Source of the DNA: Bidens hawaiensis
Lineage: Eukaryota > Streptophyta > Magnoliopsida > Asterales > Asteraceae
Direction of reading: 5' to 3'
DNA: 64,000 bases
NCBI GenBank assembly: GCA_021521415.1
Contig: JAIQDT010007359.1
Span: 80,310-144,309 of the forward strand
Shown piece by piece: positions 22,701 to 34,057 of this stretch. The notes beneath the pieces were generated by a model. That model made no database searches. It was not told the DNA's origin and worked only from the letters and a program-made list of their open reading frames with translations. Both the position numbers and the translations under genes were made by a program. The stretch's first letter is position 1. Every line of letters begins with the position of its first letter.

Positions 22701-24099
22701 TTATTGGTCAAAAAATCAATGATTTGAGAGGTGTAGACTAAAATAGAAATGTCCATTTTAGTAAAATTTTGGTCAAACATGTCTATTTTGGTAAATTTCC
22801 CGTGAGTTAATTGTTTTGAATTTGGGAATCGTTATTGGGATAGTACACAATACTCTGCACTATAATGACTAGTTGCATGCCTTTGAAGGCCTCACCACCA
22901 ATCAAAGTTTTGTTTCTAAGTAATTATATTATGCATAAAATTTTCTGAATTTTAATTTATATAACTTCTAACGTTATTATAACTAAATAAATCTGAGTTT
23001 TAAATATGAACATGATTCTTGAAGGTTAAGCAGTATAGGGATACTAACATAATATGCTTACAAACCCGTCACTCGTTTAACGTTTTGCTCTTGAGTTAGT
23101 AATATTTATTTGATTTCTCGTGTTGAAAAAATATTTGCTATTTGTTTCAAACCAACACTATGTACTTATATATTAATTTACTTGTGCTAACAATACCATG
23201 GTGTTAAACCGCATTTACGAACTAACAAGTTATATCTAAATGTTCCGTTTGTAAATTTTGGAATTTACCATTGCTCTTTAGTAAACTAACTAAATCATAA
23301 TACATATTATCTAAGAATAAGTAAATACATATTTATTTATATACTCAGTGTTATATGTCGGTACAAGCGTATTGCCTACAAGAACTAACTAGTGGATTTG
23401 AAGTCCATATGCACATATCATATACTTCACACAATTACTGAGTAACACGTATATCACATTCATATATGTATATTCACGTATTTCGCTCTAAGAGCCGATG
23501 CGACTTTTATCGTGTGTCTAATTTAACATATCACCATATGTTATACTATGAAGTAATACTTAAATACAATAAATAATAATACCACTTGGTATCGTGCAAG
23601 TCCAGATGAGTGGTCAAAACTAGTGGCGGTCTTGTTTATTTACTTGTTCGCAAATCTTTAATTTTGTACACAAAATGACCACCACAATATACTCGATCTT
23701 AATTATTAATAGTAATCAAAAGTTTGTTTAGCTCAAAATCTTGGAACCTTATAAAATTATTTTATTAATCCGCGTATTAAACAATAAATATTGTATTGAC
23801 GTCTCGTACGCCGTATGTGTTCGTTTATGGTTTAGTAAGTAGTTATTTAAATTTCTTTGACTTATTAAAATATTCCTTGTGATTATTTTCTATTAGAAAA
23901 CTTTTTTTGCCCTCGAAAGCCCATACAAGTTGATGTGTTAGAAAAAAAATAGGCCCTATAATTAGGGTTGTTAAACTTGGGTTAGTATTTTAGTCATAAT
24001 GGTTTGTTATAATCTAATTCGTTGTAAAAAAATAGAAGTTCGTTTAAAGCCAAACTTGTTTTAACGGGGACCATTTTTGTAAATTAGGATTTTAGTAAT
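22701..24099. other. AT-rich stretch without recognisable genes
   Basis: No open frame over 60 codons with recognisable content, no RNA gene and no clear LTR end was seen. Confidence 0.5.
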
Positions 24100-26215
24100 A
24101 TTAAAACAAAACCCAAACCTAATTATCCTAAACCCATCGATGTCCAGCCTCCCTCCCTCTTTCACGATTCCAAGTGCACCACAAACCAAAATCCTTCAAT
24201 TCGATCTTAATTCATGCAACTGGTGGTGTCTTTGATTGATTCTCATCATTCCTAATATTAATTGGTAAGTTTTATATATCAATTTTATGGTTTGATTAGT
24301 TATTGTGAAACCCTAGACGTTCAATATCTGTAACTTTGATGATTTTAATGTTAATTGATGAATTAGAACCTTAGGGATGACATAAACATGTTAGGATTTG
24401 AGTTTTGATGACAACAGTTTGCTGACAGATTTATTCTCGTTTATTTATTGTTTGTAACTTGATGTTAAACGATTATTATTTATCGATTCTTGATTCTAGG
24501 ATATAATATTCTGAGTCTAGTTTCCAGAAAAATAAATTTTGTAATTTTAGTACAAGTTTTGAATAGTTTTTATGATTTTACTAAAACCCGTGTCAAATCT
24601 GATTCGGGGATTCAAATTCTGGTCTGTCTTCCCGACATCATTACTTGAGATTAACATAGCCAAATAAGTTGGTTTCACTTCTGGAACTTAGAAATTTGAG
24701 TCTAAAAGACAACCCAATTGGCCTTGCATAATTTGGATTAATGAGTTAAGAGAACCATGAAACAAATTTTTGTTGCGCAATCTGCTGAACTGTTTGTACC
24801 TATCTGCAATGATTGAATTATTGTGTGTTTTGTATTCATGAGAAAATAAAATAAAAAAATTTTGAGAAACCAAATTCTTAAATTCTACTGTGGTAAATTT
24901 TGTATAATTTATCTTTAAGTTTTACTTAGTGGATAAAATCTTTTTGTGCATGCCATAATCTGTCTCTTGAACTGAATGATCAGAAGTTGAGTAGTATGAT
25001 GAATATTTGGTTTACTTGCCATGATATGATGTGTGGATACATGTTAAGACTTTTTGGTATAGTTGACATCACTTATTATCACCAAAGAGTCATCGTGTCA
25101 AGTTTTTGTTTGTGTGTGAGCCCATACTTGTGTTTTAGAGTCATGTGTTGTTGAACACATTCTCATAACTTAGACACTTGTACTAGGTAACGATTAGCGA
25201 GTCAAGTGCATCCTTTTGGTTTTGAGAAAAGTCTATTACACGCGACACCAGGTGAGTTCATGCATTTTCCCTACTTGTTTTCTGGATTGAAAACACAAAA
25301 CACTTCTCATAGTTTTCTGGATTGAAAACACAACTATTTTCGTATACCTATTTTCTGTATTGAAAACACACAATTTTCCTATACTTGTTTTCGGGGAGAA
25401 AACATGGATATACTTACATACTGGTTTTCTGGAGGAAAACGCAGCGACTTGTTTTGGATTTATGTAGTTTCTTATATATCACAAGTTTATAATAGATGCC
25501 CTTGTATCACTTAAAGTCCTTACGTTACCTTGAACCGATAGGATGGGTTTGCGGGGTTATATGGAGTAGTACTACTGGGTTTGACAAACCCCACCCGGGC
25601 TAGTCGCACTAGCACGGCTGTGATGTCATAAAACGGGTGTTATATTTACCTAACTTTTATACTCCAGTGTTGGTGATAGACCTGGTAAGAAGGCATACAT
25701 ACAGTCAGTTTCGGTTCAAACGTCTAGTAGCTTGCAAATGGGTTAGCTACCCTGGTATATTTGAAAAGTGCTAATTCTACTTACACATATACTACTTATG
25801 TAACGTATACTACATGTACTATATATACCACTTTTTACTACAACTTTTGAACTCACCAACCTCGTGTTGACCTTTGAGTATTTATACTTGCCAAGGTTGC
25901 TAGATGTGCTAAGGAGCGGGTTGCATTGCATATGTCAGGAATCACAGTTGTTGCATGAACTTTTATTTCACATTGTTTACATTTGATGGGTCGTGCATGT
26001 TTGAGCATGTGGTTTATTATTTTAAACCATTTACATTACACTTCGGCAAAACTTTAAAATGTACGGTTTGGTTTTTTGTTTTCTCATGTTTGAATGAGAC
26101 CTAAATAATATTTTGAATATTTGAATTGAATGTTTGGTATAACAAATGTGCTAGATCCTGATATGTCACACGCCTCGTGGTTAAACTCCGTTAGTCGATA
26201 TTTGAGGGTGTGACA
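24100..26215 (+). repeat. Probable gypsy-type LTR, right end at 26215
   Basis: The stretch has the order seen in the solo LTR at 54541: a C/T-rich leader (24140-24250), GGTGAGTTCATG (25250), then GAACTCACCAACC...GTTGACC (25850-25875) and an end in GGGTGTGACA (26206-26215). Its left end could not be placed, so a solo LTR or fragment are both possible. Confidence 0.45.
25277..25441 (+). repeat. Five tandem copies of a GTTTTC...GAAAAC hairpin unit
   Basis: Units start near 25277, 25312, 25351, 25387 and 25425, so the period is 35-39 bp. Each reads GTTTTCTGGATTGAAAAC or a variant, i.e. a 6-bp inverted repeat around 5-6 bases. The last two units vary in the loop but keep the stem. Confidence 0.75.
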
Positions 26216-26978
26216 AAAGTGGTCAACCTCCACCACAATTGGATCTAGTCGGTCAACTCGAGCCAATTTTGACTTTAAAAAGTTAAAACACAATTCGTAT
26301 TTCTATAACAATAAAGAACGAGTATCATTTCTTAATAAATTGTTTTCAAATTTTAGATAATTTAGTATTTAAAGATGTCTTTTTTATATATATTAATATT
26401 CAAGCATTTTGTTATAATTATTAGTAGATTTATGATAATTGACATACATATAAGTTCCTTCAAACTAGTTTCTCTATAATTTACCATGTCCGAGTATTCC
26501 TCGAGTACTCGCAGCGCCCCATACGACCACCTTGGGAGCGCCTAGCGACATTTGCAACCATGATTACGGACACATCTACTCTGACGAATTCGCAACCAAT
26601 AAACAACAAAACATAAAAGTGTCATTTCCCCTCGAATCAAACGGTGTCGAGTTACTCCTGCGATGTACGATCGTACTATGAGGATGATGATGAGATATCA
26701 ACCAACCATAAAAGAAGCAAACACATAATTCATATAGCAATCAACAACTAATCGAGCAATATCACAACCACTCAAATAATGGAATTGTGTTTCTATATAA
26801 TATTGTATTAATATTAGTTTAATAGGCATAATTCCCCCAAAAATAGAGAAAAGGGGGTCGTGATTACTCATCTTTAAAATAAGGTAGATGGCATCGAGAA
26901 GACGGTAACGGTTACAGTGAAGGTAAGTTAGTTAGTTCCCCGAGAAGTCTCGACGATAAGTCATGATTATAAAAGTAC
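26216..26978. other. Gene-free spacer before the next LTR element
   Basis: No ORF or RNA gene with support. Bases 26974-26978 (AGTAC) immediately precede the LTR start and would be its target-site copy, but no partner was found. Confidence 0.45.
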
Positions 26979-27215
26979 TGTAACAACTCGGATTTTAAAT
27001 TAATATTTTATTAAACACCCGACCCATTTCGGTATTCGGAAAATTTTATTTCGATTATCAAGTTACGTAACTATTATTATATTATTATTTAACTAATTAT
27101 ATAAAACATATATATAACTTTTAAATTCTGGCAATTTTAACCCAAACATGAACTTTTACCCCATTTTGTTTCCCTCTTCATAATCCAAGGACTAAATTGC
27201 AATATCTGTTTATTT
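26979..27215 (+). repeat. 5' LTR start of the gag-only element
   Basis: Matches 34058-34295 closely (ATTTTATTAAACACCCGACC and GTTACGTAACTATTATTA are shared). After GGACTAAATTGCAATAT the two copies part. Confidence 0.75.
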
Positions 27216-27221
27216 CGATAG

Positions 27222-27440
27222 TTCGTTATTTAGTTTGGTCGGTTAAAATGCCGTGTAACGCTCATTGGGCCGACAAACTTCATTACATTGTTAATTCGTT
27301 AATTAGTTGGGACAATCAAATTGCTATGTAACGCTCATGGGCTGTCCAACTCAGTTGTTTTTCGTTAGTTCGTTGGGCCATTCAAATTGCCATGGAAAGC
27401 TCATGGGAGGCTAACATCCACAATTTATATTTCGTTAGTT
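27222..27440 (+). repeat. Three-copy ~75-bp tandem repeat
   Basis: Three units share CGTTA(G/A)TT, CAAATTGC, TGTAACGCTCAT and GGGC words in order: 27225-27298, 27299-27368 and 27369-27440. This block is present after the left LTR start and absent after the right one, which explains part of their divergence. Confidence 0.65.
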
Positions 27441-27546
27441 TATTGTAAACTTAATAATCTAAATTTTAAACTGACTTAACTCCTCATATAGTCATCACAC
27501 ATAAATCTTATTGACTACATCATCTAATAACCATTTACGCTATGTA

Positions 27547-27557
27547 CCCCCCCCCCC
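27547..27557 (+). repeat. Run of 11 C
   Basis: Homopolymer in the leader. Similar runs occur at 28502, 30891 and 35858. Confidence 0.85.
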
Positions 27558-27777
27558 CATCTTGTAATCTTTCACATTTAATCCTTATGACGCAAATCTC
27601 CTTATTTCTTAACACAACATTATTATAAGTTGTCTTATTGTTAAATATTTTACTATTCTTAACGTTTTCGTCAATATATCCTTCATCTTATAAATCCTCA
27701 ATTTTGGTCCCTATAGAAAGTCTCATTCATGAAACCAAAGTTATCCTCATCAATCGTTTGATTCTCATAATCACCGT

Positions 27778-28310
27778 ATGGTTGCCTGTATCGCTAAAGA
27801 GATAGCTGCTGCGATCCCTAGGTTAGTGACCCGAATTCATGACATCAATGCAACCGATCCAACCTTTTCCACTAAACACTCTCCTAGTAACGGCAAATCA
27901 TCTACCACCACTCATCCTTACAACAAGAAACGTAAGAACCTTGCTGCAACAAATCCCACCCACCCGCAAGTCTCCTCAAACAAGAAACCTTACCTCGGTC
28001 CTTTTCCGTCATGATCCATTTGTAACTATCTTCACTCGGCTAGATCCCTATGTCGTCGCTGCATCCAATGTAACCGTTATGGTCATATTGCTAACACATG
28101 TCGTGTCCCGCCTACTGCCTAAGCTATTCCGCAACAACCTACCCCTCATGCTCAACCTGATGTTTCTAATACCCGTGCTTGCTACCATTGTAAGGACCCA
28201 AATCATCTGCGTAATGAGTGCCCTCAACTTACCCAAGCTCATCAAGCCCAATCCATGACTACACCCTACTACTTGAACCGTGCTTACCAGGCTCAAACCC
28301 ACCAACCTCA
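27778..28310 (+). pseudogene. Gag-like protein with two CCHC knuckles, part 1
   Basis: It starts MVACIAKEIAAAIPRLV, a helical N-terminus like chromovirus gag. A frameshift near 28010 is followed by two intact zinc knuckles: CIQCNRYGHIANTC (about 28059-28100) and CYHCKDPNHLRNEC (about 28191-28232), both CX2CX4HX4C. A Gln/Pro-rich tail then runs into the copia insertion at 28311. The usual central gag core (LLQWF...) is missing here, so this may be an internally deleted gag. No protease or pol follows. Confidence 0.7.
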
Positions 28311-28500
28311 ATTGAAACACAAAATGGTTTATTATTATTCATTACAACCAGAATACATAAAGGTCCTATATGTAGGCCATAAGTTTACAAGGAAATAAAT
28401 CAGAATAAATAATTAGAAATACTATGGAAATCTGAATAATATATGATTGATCCTGAGATCTTGGTAATTCTGTGATTAACACTGAAATCTTGGTCTATCA
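28311..28500 (-). repeat. 3' LTR of the compact copia
   Basis: It begins ATTGAAACAC and ends GGTCTATCA on the + strand and matches 32873-33062. The G-run PPT follows at 28502. Confidence 0.9.
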
Positions 28501-28501
28501 T

Positions 28502-28520
28502 CCCCCCCCCCCCGCAAGTT
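28502..28520 (-). other. Polypurine tract of the compact copia, with a 12-base homopolymer
   Basis: On the - strand it reads AACTTGCGGGGG... then A before the LTR start TGATAGACC. Twelve G in a row is longer than usual for a PPT. Confidence 0.7.
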
Positions 28521-29162
28521 GAGGGCGGGGAACGACCTGCAACTTGGACTGTAGCATTAGAAACCTTTGAGTCGGTAAAGGCTTGGTAAATACATCGGCT
28601 AACTGATCATGTGTAGAGATGAATTTAACTTGTAGTTTTCCTTGAGCAACCTTCTCACGAACAAAATGATAATCACACTCAACATGCTTCGTGTGAGCAT
28701 GGAACACGGGATTAGCAGGTAGATACGTGGCAACTAAATTATCACACCAAAGTGTAGGTGTAACTATTAAGATAATACCAAGTTCCCATAAAAGTGCATC
28801 TAGCCATGTTAATTCAGCAACGGTGTCTGCCAAAGCTTTATATTCAGATTCGGTATAGGAGCGAGATACTGTACGTTGCTTTTGAGCATTCCATGATATA
28901 AGATTGGAGCCTAAATATATGGCAAACCCTCCCGTGGACCGACGGTTGTTGGGACATCCAGCCCAATCAGCATCAGAAAAGGCTCTTAAATTTGTGTCCC
29001 AGTTGACGTCAGTAAAGGCATGTAGGGTGGAACCAGAATCATGGCGAATAAAAAGGCCAAAATGTGAGGTACCTTTGAGATAGCGTAATATCCTTTAAAT
29101 AGCCGACCAGTGATTTTCAGTGGGAGCCTGCATGTATTGACAGACTTTGTTGACAGCGAAAG
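28514..29162 (-). pseudogene. Compact copia RNase H
   Basis: [46 protein letters not shown] and [15 protein letters not shown] are the conserved RNase H blocks of copia pol. Upstream, [10 protein letters not shown] and RILRYLKGT follow the RT, interrupted by one TAA in place of a Lys codon near 29095. The end LAGGGG runs into the PPT, so the stop overlaps the tract. Otherwise well preserved. Confidence 0.9.
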
Positions 29163-30032
29163 TTATGTCATGTCTGGATAAGGATGCATATGAAGTGCAC
29201 CCACGAGTTGACGATACTTGGTCGGATCAGCAAGAAGTGGGCTATCACCGAGAGTGAGAAACTGAGAGGCACTCATAGGAGAAGGAAAAGGTTTGCAGTC
29301 AGATAACACCGCTTTGTGAATCAGGTCAGAAATATATTTTCGTTGGGAGAAAATAAAGCTGCTGCCATGACGAACTACTTCAATACCCAAAAAATAATGC
29401 AAATCCCCCAGGTCTTTGACTGCAAACGAGGTGCCCAATTGTGCAATGACATCATTGGTGGAGTTTGTTTTGTTGTCTGTAACAATAATATCATCTACAT
29501 ACACCAATACATAAACTAAGGTTCCACGGTTGTTAAGAATGAAAAGTGATGGATCCGTTTTGGAACCAGTAAAACCTAGATGATGTAAAGTGATGCTGAG
29601 GCATTTAAACCATGTGCGTGGTGCCTGTTTGAGACCATAGAGATACTTATGCAACAAGCAAACTTGATCGGGTTTGGATGCATCAATGAAACTAGGTGGT
29701 TGACGTAAGTAAACTGTTTCCTTCAATTCACCATGAAGAAAAGCATTTTGAACATCTAATTGGCGAAGAGACCACTGATTTGTTACATCAAGAGACAAAA
29801 TAACCTGTATTGTTGTTGCTTTGACAACGGGACTAAAAGTTTCCTGATAGTCTATACCAGGTTTCTGGTTAAACCCCTGGGCAACTAGTAATGCCTTATA
29901 GCGAGTAACCTTTCCATCTGCATCCTTTTTAATCTTATATACCCACTTTGAATTAATAACATTAGTAGTTGCAACACGAGGAACAAGTGACCATGTTCCG
30001 TTTCTAACAAGCGCATCAAACTCTTCAGCCAT
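29163..30032 (-). CDS. Compact copia reverse transcriptase
   Basis: An uninterrupted 289-codon frame: WVYKIKKDADG, YQETFSPVVK, QLDVQNAFLHGEL, YGLKQAPRTWF, the catalytic YVDDIIVT and DLGDLHYFLGIEV. These are the full set of copia RT motifs with both catalytic Asp kept. The first Met is internal, because the frame follows the upstream linker (30033-30766) with a frame change. It ends in MHPYPDMT where the RNase H part continues. Confidence 0.93.
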   Translation of the reverse strand: MAEEFDALVRNGTWSLVPRVATTNVINSKWVYKIKKDADGKVTRYKALLVAQGFNQKPGIDYQETFSPVVKATTIQVILSLDVTNQWSLRQLDVQNAFLHGELKETVYLRQPPSFIDASKPDQVCLLHKYLYGLKQAPRTWFKCLSITLHHLGFTGSKTDPSLFILNNRGTLVYVLVYVDDIIVTDNKTNSTNDVIAQLGTSFAVKDLGDLHYFLGIEVVRHGSSFIFSQRKYISDLIHKAVLSDCKPFPSPMSASQFLTLGDSPLLADPTKYRQLVGALHMHPYPDMT

Positions 30033-30766
30033 GGCTCGATGCCATTCTGGGTATTTGTTGGCGATAGTTTAAGAGGAAGGCTCAACAACATCAGAAAAGT
30101 TAGTAGAAACATGATAAGCAGAAGGATCATAGCGAAGGGTGGGTTTAGGATTTTTCCTAAGATTAGATAGACGGGTACTGGGTGGGGGGATGCGTAAGCC
30201 GAGGATTGTGGGTCAGTGGCAGGGTCATTCGAGGATTGTGGGTCAGGGTTAGGGTCACGGGTTTGTTGTGTAGAAGCCAAGGGTTGTGGATTAGAGGTTG
30301 GTTCAGGGTTTGGGGAAATCTGGTTCATAGGTGAATGGGACGTGGAGGATGGTATAGAGGGATTTGGGTAGAAAGAGTAGTAGGGTGGGGATTTATCCGG
30401 TAAAGGTGTGATCGGTGGGTTGAAAGGAAAAAGATGCTCGTTAAAATGAACGTAACGAGCAATATATATACGATCAGTTTGTAAATCTAGGCAACGATAC
30501 CCATGGTGGATTAGACTATAGCCTAGAAAGACACATGTAGTGGACCTAAAATCCATTTTGTGAGGGTTATACGGTCGTAGGTGAGGGAAACATTCACACC
30601 CAAAAACTCGTAAGAATGAGTAATCAGTTTGTCGGTGATATAGACATTCAAAAGGAGATTTATTTGAGTTGGTTCTTGAGGGCATGCGATTTATTAGGTA
30701 AACGGATGTTTCAAAAGCAAAGTCCCAACAGCGTTGGGGAGTGTGAGAGTGGGCAAGAAGAGTCAA
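29885..30766 (-). pseudogene. Compact copia integrase C-terminus and linker
   Basis: LINRMPSRTN, FECLYHRQTDY, LRVFGCECFPHL and CVFLGYS are the post-core integrase blocks. A Pro/Ser/Asn-rich linker leads toward RT. QNGVVERRHR with the catalytic Glu lies just before it, near 30805-30778, in this same frame. The frame drifts at its end (after about 30060), where RT is read in another frame and a TAA lies at 30070. Confidence 0.85.
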
Positions 30767-31335
30767 ACCAGTTTCAACAACATATCTATGTCGGCGTTCG
30801 ACAACACCATTTTGTTCACTCGTGTGCGGACACGAGCGTTAGAGAATGATGCCAAGTGAGGATAGATATGGTGCAAGTTTACAAAACTCACCCCCCCCCC
30901 CCAATCAGATTGAACTCGTTTAAGTTTAGTGTTGAGTTGTCTCTTGGCCATTTTAAAAAACAACTGAAACTTGGAAAAAACATCAGATTTAAGCTTTAAA
31001 GGGTAAAACCACATATAACGTGAGTGATGGTTAACACATAGTAAAAATAATCGACAACCAGTAAATGATATAGATGGGGCGGGACCCCAAACATCACAAT
31101 ACACTAAATCCAAAATATTATTACTATGGAAATTTGAAAGTTTCAAAGACAACTTTGAGGATTTCCCCATTTGACAAGAAGAACATAGTGAAGAAGACAA
31201 TTTATTTGCAATAGGTAAATTACTACTAGACAAGATAGAATGAAAAACTCGAGCATGGGGATGCCCAAGTCGTTGATGCCAAATTTTTGAGGGAGCTTTG
31301 ACTGCTGTGAAAGAGACATAAGACAGGGACTTCAA
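30763..31335 (-). pseudogene. Compact copia pre-integrase and integrase core
   Basis: WHQRLGHPHARV and LCSSCQMGKSSK give the zinc-binding His/Cys set. YCDVWGP and VQSDWGG carry the first two catalytic Asp. The C-run at 30891-30902 (G-run on this strand) sits in the SDWGG codons and shifts the frame, so the last third is nonsense and the catalytic Glu is read in another frame. Without the run length change the core would look normal for copia. Confidence 0.88.
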
Positions 31336-32002
31336 TTTTGGTAGTAAAGACCGTTATCACTTGGACCCGTGAGTAGAATGATATGTGTAGACTCGTCCTT
31401 CACAACAAAAAAAGAAGAATGAAATTCAAAAAAGACATAATTATCTGAGCAAAATTGTTGAACTGATAAGAGATTTTGTGTGAGTTTAGGTACATGAAGA
31501 ATATTATTTAGAGTAAAAGTTTTGTTAGGAGAATAGAATTTTTAAGAACCAATATGACAAATAGGAATAGGATTACCATCACCAACGTGAAGAGAATTAT
31601 TACCAAAGTAGGCTTCAGAGTTATCTAAACTTGCAAGATCAGGTGTAGCATGGCCATTTGCACCTGTGTCGGGTTTCCAAATGGAGCCTGATGTAGATCC
31701 GGTTTTAGCAAAAGCCGCATAGTTTGCTTGAGGAGAGTCATGGGCTGAATTTGACTGATTAGGACATTGAGCAAGGATGTGACCTATACCGCATTGTGTA
31801 CAGTGACCATAGACGGTGTTTTGGGTGGATGCCCAAGAAAACTGTGGTGTGCGGGTTTGATTGTTGGATCCACGGTACTCATCACGACCCCTAGTATTAG
31901 CACCACGTGAGTTACCACGATAATTACCACGGAGATTGTTGCGATAATTGTTCTGGGATCGATTGGAATAGTAAACTTGTGGTTCTTGGCTGGTTTAGTT
32001 AA
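31336..32002 (-). pseudogene. Compact copia gag C-terminus and protease
   Basis: After an Asn/Arg-rich stretch with RGNYRGN repeats comes a knuckle CTQCGIGHILAQC (about 31801-31763), which has CX2CX3HX4C spacing. Protease follows with KPDTGANGHATPDL (DTG intact, near 31680) and SEAYFGNNSLHVGDG, then PICHIGS before a TAA. The downstream protease strands up to MKSLSYV are in broken frames. Confidence 0.8.
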
Positions 32003-32794
32003 TTACAGGGCTGAGTTGGTACCCAAGAAGGGAAGCTTGCTGCTGTAAGGAACTGAGTACAGGGCTAGGTTGAGGAGAGGCAGCGGACCTGCCAAGGGAG
32101 ATGGCAGACCCGCTGGCTGGGTTGCGGCTTTATAAGCTTGCACTGAGTTGGAAATTCTCCGTTGGATCATGAACTCAAGATCACTAAGAAAGCTGTGTAA
32201 TTCATTAAAAGTGACTGGTGGGTAGCAAGTAAGGAGGTTAGCTTTCAGGCCATCATATTCTTCACGCAAGCCAGAGAGAACCAGTATGGTCACATATTTG
32301 TCCTTAAATGGCTCCCCGATATTAGCCAGAGTCGTGGCATATTCATGGGCACGAGTGAGATAAGCAGTTGATGTCTCATCAGGTTTCATCTCGAGTTTTA
32401 GCAACTGAGTTTTAAGAGTATATTCCCTGGATGAGTTATGTGGTGTATAAGCCCCTTTCAAAGAGAGCCAGAGGTCACGAGAAGTTTCACCTTGAACATG
32501 CTGAAAAGAAGATTCAGAGATCGTGGAGATAATAACCATGCGGACATGAGCATCATTCGTGAGCCAGTGAGAGTAGCTCAGATTGTCCATTGCTGTTGTG
32601 TTGGTAGTGGCAGCGGTTCTTGGTGGTGGGCAGCAGATGGTTCTGTCAACATAGCCAAAAAGACGGTTGGTGATTAAAAACGGGTGGATCATGTTTTTCC
32701 AGAATCCATCGTTTGTAGGGGTGACTTTAAATGCAAATTTGTGGCAGTTATGTGTTGTTTTCTCTGCGGTAGTGAAGGCAGATATCATTGCCAT
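32003..32794 (-). CDS. gag: Compact copia gag
   Basis: The 263-codon frame starts MAMISAFTTAEK shortly after the PBS. NYLSYSHWLTND-like, LWLSLKGAY, LKTQLLKLEMKP, YLTRAHEYATTL and VLSGLREEYDGL are the copia gag (UBN2) blocks. It forms the particle shell. The stop at 32003 comes before the Arg/Asn-rich tail and knuckle, which follow in the neighbouring frame, so full-length gag needs a frame change or the protein is truncated. Confidence 0.85.
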   Translation of the reverse strand: MAMISAFTTAEKTTHNCHKFAFKVTPTNDGFWKNMIHPFLITNRLFGYVDRTICCPPPRTAATTNTTAMDNLSYSHWLTNDAHVRMVIISTISESSFQHVQGETSRDLWLSLKGAYTPHNSSREYTLKTQLLKLEMKPDETSTAYLTRAHEYATTLANIGEPFKDKYVTILVLSGLREEYDGLKANLLTCYPPVTFNELHSFLSDLEFMIQRRISNSVQAYKAATQPAGLPSPLAGPLPLLNLALYSVPYSSKLPFLGTNSAL

Positions 32795-32858
32795 AGAGCC
32801 AAGTATGGAGGCTGTTGCAGGTTAGGGTTTGAAATAAAAGGGGAGGAGAAAAAAAATT

Positions 32859-32871
32859 GGCTTTGATACCA
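32859..32871 (-). other. Primer binding site of the compact copia
   Basis: On the - strand the LTR is followed by TTGGTATCAAAGC, one mismatch from the initiator-Met tRNA PBS TGGTATCAGAGC. Confidence 0.85.
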
Positions 32872-32872
32872 A

Positions 32873-33062
32873 ATTGAAACACATAATGGTTTATTATTAT
32901 TGATTACAACCAGAATACATAAAGGTCCTATATATAGGCCATAAGTTTACAAGGAAATAAATCAGACTAAATCAATTAGAAATACTATGAAAATCCGAAT
33001 AATATATGATTGATCATGAGATCTTAGTAATTTTTGATTGACACTGAGATCTTGGTCAATCA
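32873..33062 (-). repeat. 5' LTR of the compact copia
   Basis: It begins ATTGAAACAC and ends GGTCAATCA on the + strand. It is followed directly by CAACCTCA-type flank and the resumed host gag. Confidence 0.9.
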
Positions 33063-33303
33063 ACCTCATGTCTCTCAAGCTCCTCCCATCAATCAAGGTC
33101 AACCTTACTTAACCCAACACTACCAAACCTCTCGGCCACAAGCTCAAGTTTACCAGACATATTTCCACCAAACAACTCTCTTGCAAACCGTTCAAGCTCC
33201 GGTTTTCCAGGCAATGCCAAATCAATCTACCTCAACTGCTCCTACTCTTGCAACTACTAATGGTGCCTCAAGTCACGTCAATCAAGCTACTAAACGATAT
33301 TGA
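33063..33303 (+). pseudogene. Gag-like protein of the host element, part 2
   Basis: The Gln/Pro-rich tail (VSQAPPINQGQPYLTQ, YQTSRPQAQVYQ) continues the frame that was cut at 28310 and ends NQATKRY with a stop at 33301-33303. Removal of the copia joins both parts, so the gag was intact here when the copia arrived. Nothing of pol follows before the PPT at 34042. Confidence 0.75.
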
Positions 33304-34041
33304 AGATTTTTGTCGTTCCTTTATCTATCTTACCTTATTTTGTCTTTTTCTTAATTTTTTTAACGCCTCTTATGGTCATTTGAACTATTTATCTTTTATA
33401 ATCTATCTTATGAATAAAGTTTATTTTTGATTAAATAGATTGTTTATTTAAGCCTACTTCTATCTTATTTCTTTACCTTCACTATATATAAGCTACCCTT
33501 CTTAAATTTTAAATACTTATATCTTTATGTTTAAAAGTCGTCTTAAAACTTTTTTTGCTTTTTTAAAATTCACTACAACTTTTGAAATTGTTTTATGCAT
33601 TGTTGATTTTCTAGTTTTATAAAATTAAAACTCCTTAAAACTTTTGTTTCCTCAAAGTCATGTTTTTAATCAAACGTTTTGCAAATCCACACGATGGGAC
33701 GAATCATGTGGACCAACCGACGATGAAAATATTTATGGTCCGGAACATAATTATCGAAGTCCTCGCATGAAAATCATGATGCGTAAGATTGTGTGTCATA
33801 ATATAGAATTGAAAATAGTTGGGATAACGTTACAAATGTAAAGATGATAAGGACATAGTGGATACGCCGCTGGTACATCCTATATATAAGTGCCCTTATC
33901 GGATTTGCATTTGAAGCGTTGTTTTAACTATTCAAAGTTCTGTACTATGATAAATTTTTTAATTTTTTTTTAATTTTTTTTTCCTTTTCTCAGAATTTAA
34001 TGGATTTGTTATGGTATCATTTAATTTCGGGACGAAATTCC
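33304..34041 (+). other. 3' untranslated part of the gag-only element
   Basis: T-rich, no ORF with support. The stretch ends at the GGGACGAAATTCCC block that precedes the PPT. Confidence 0.5.
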
Positions 34042-34057
34042 CTAAAGTAGGGGAGAC
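34042..34057 (+). other. Polypurine tract of the gag-only element
   Basis: CTAAAGTAGGGGAGAC lies directly before TGTAACAACTCGG, after the GACGAAATTC word usual in chromovirus 3' ends. Confidence 0.75.

Larger units (their letters stand above)
28311..33062 (-). mobile_element. Compact Ty1/copia element, nearly complete, - strand
   Basis: Two 190-bp LTRs, a PBS matching initiator Met tRNA type (TTGGTATCAAAGC on the - strand), gag, protease, integrase, RT and RNase H in copia order and a G-rich PPT give a 4.75 kb element. It is flanked on both sides by CAACCTCA and interrupts the gag of the host element, which continues at 33063. The LTRs differ at about 15 of 190 positions by eye, so the insertion is not very recent. 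Confidence 0.9.

Noticed and set aside
25277..25441. CRISPR-like array
   Set aside because: Repeats are short, the spacers resemble each other and the window is plant DNA.
26164..26215. Complete tiny element TGTCACA...TGTGACA of 52 bp
   Set aside because: No target duplication and too short. The right part fits the end of a longer LTR.
27839..28258. 139-codon + strand frame over the gag knuckles
   Set aside because: Another frame holds two perfect CCHC motifs; this one is a shadow.
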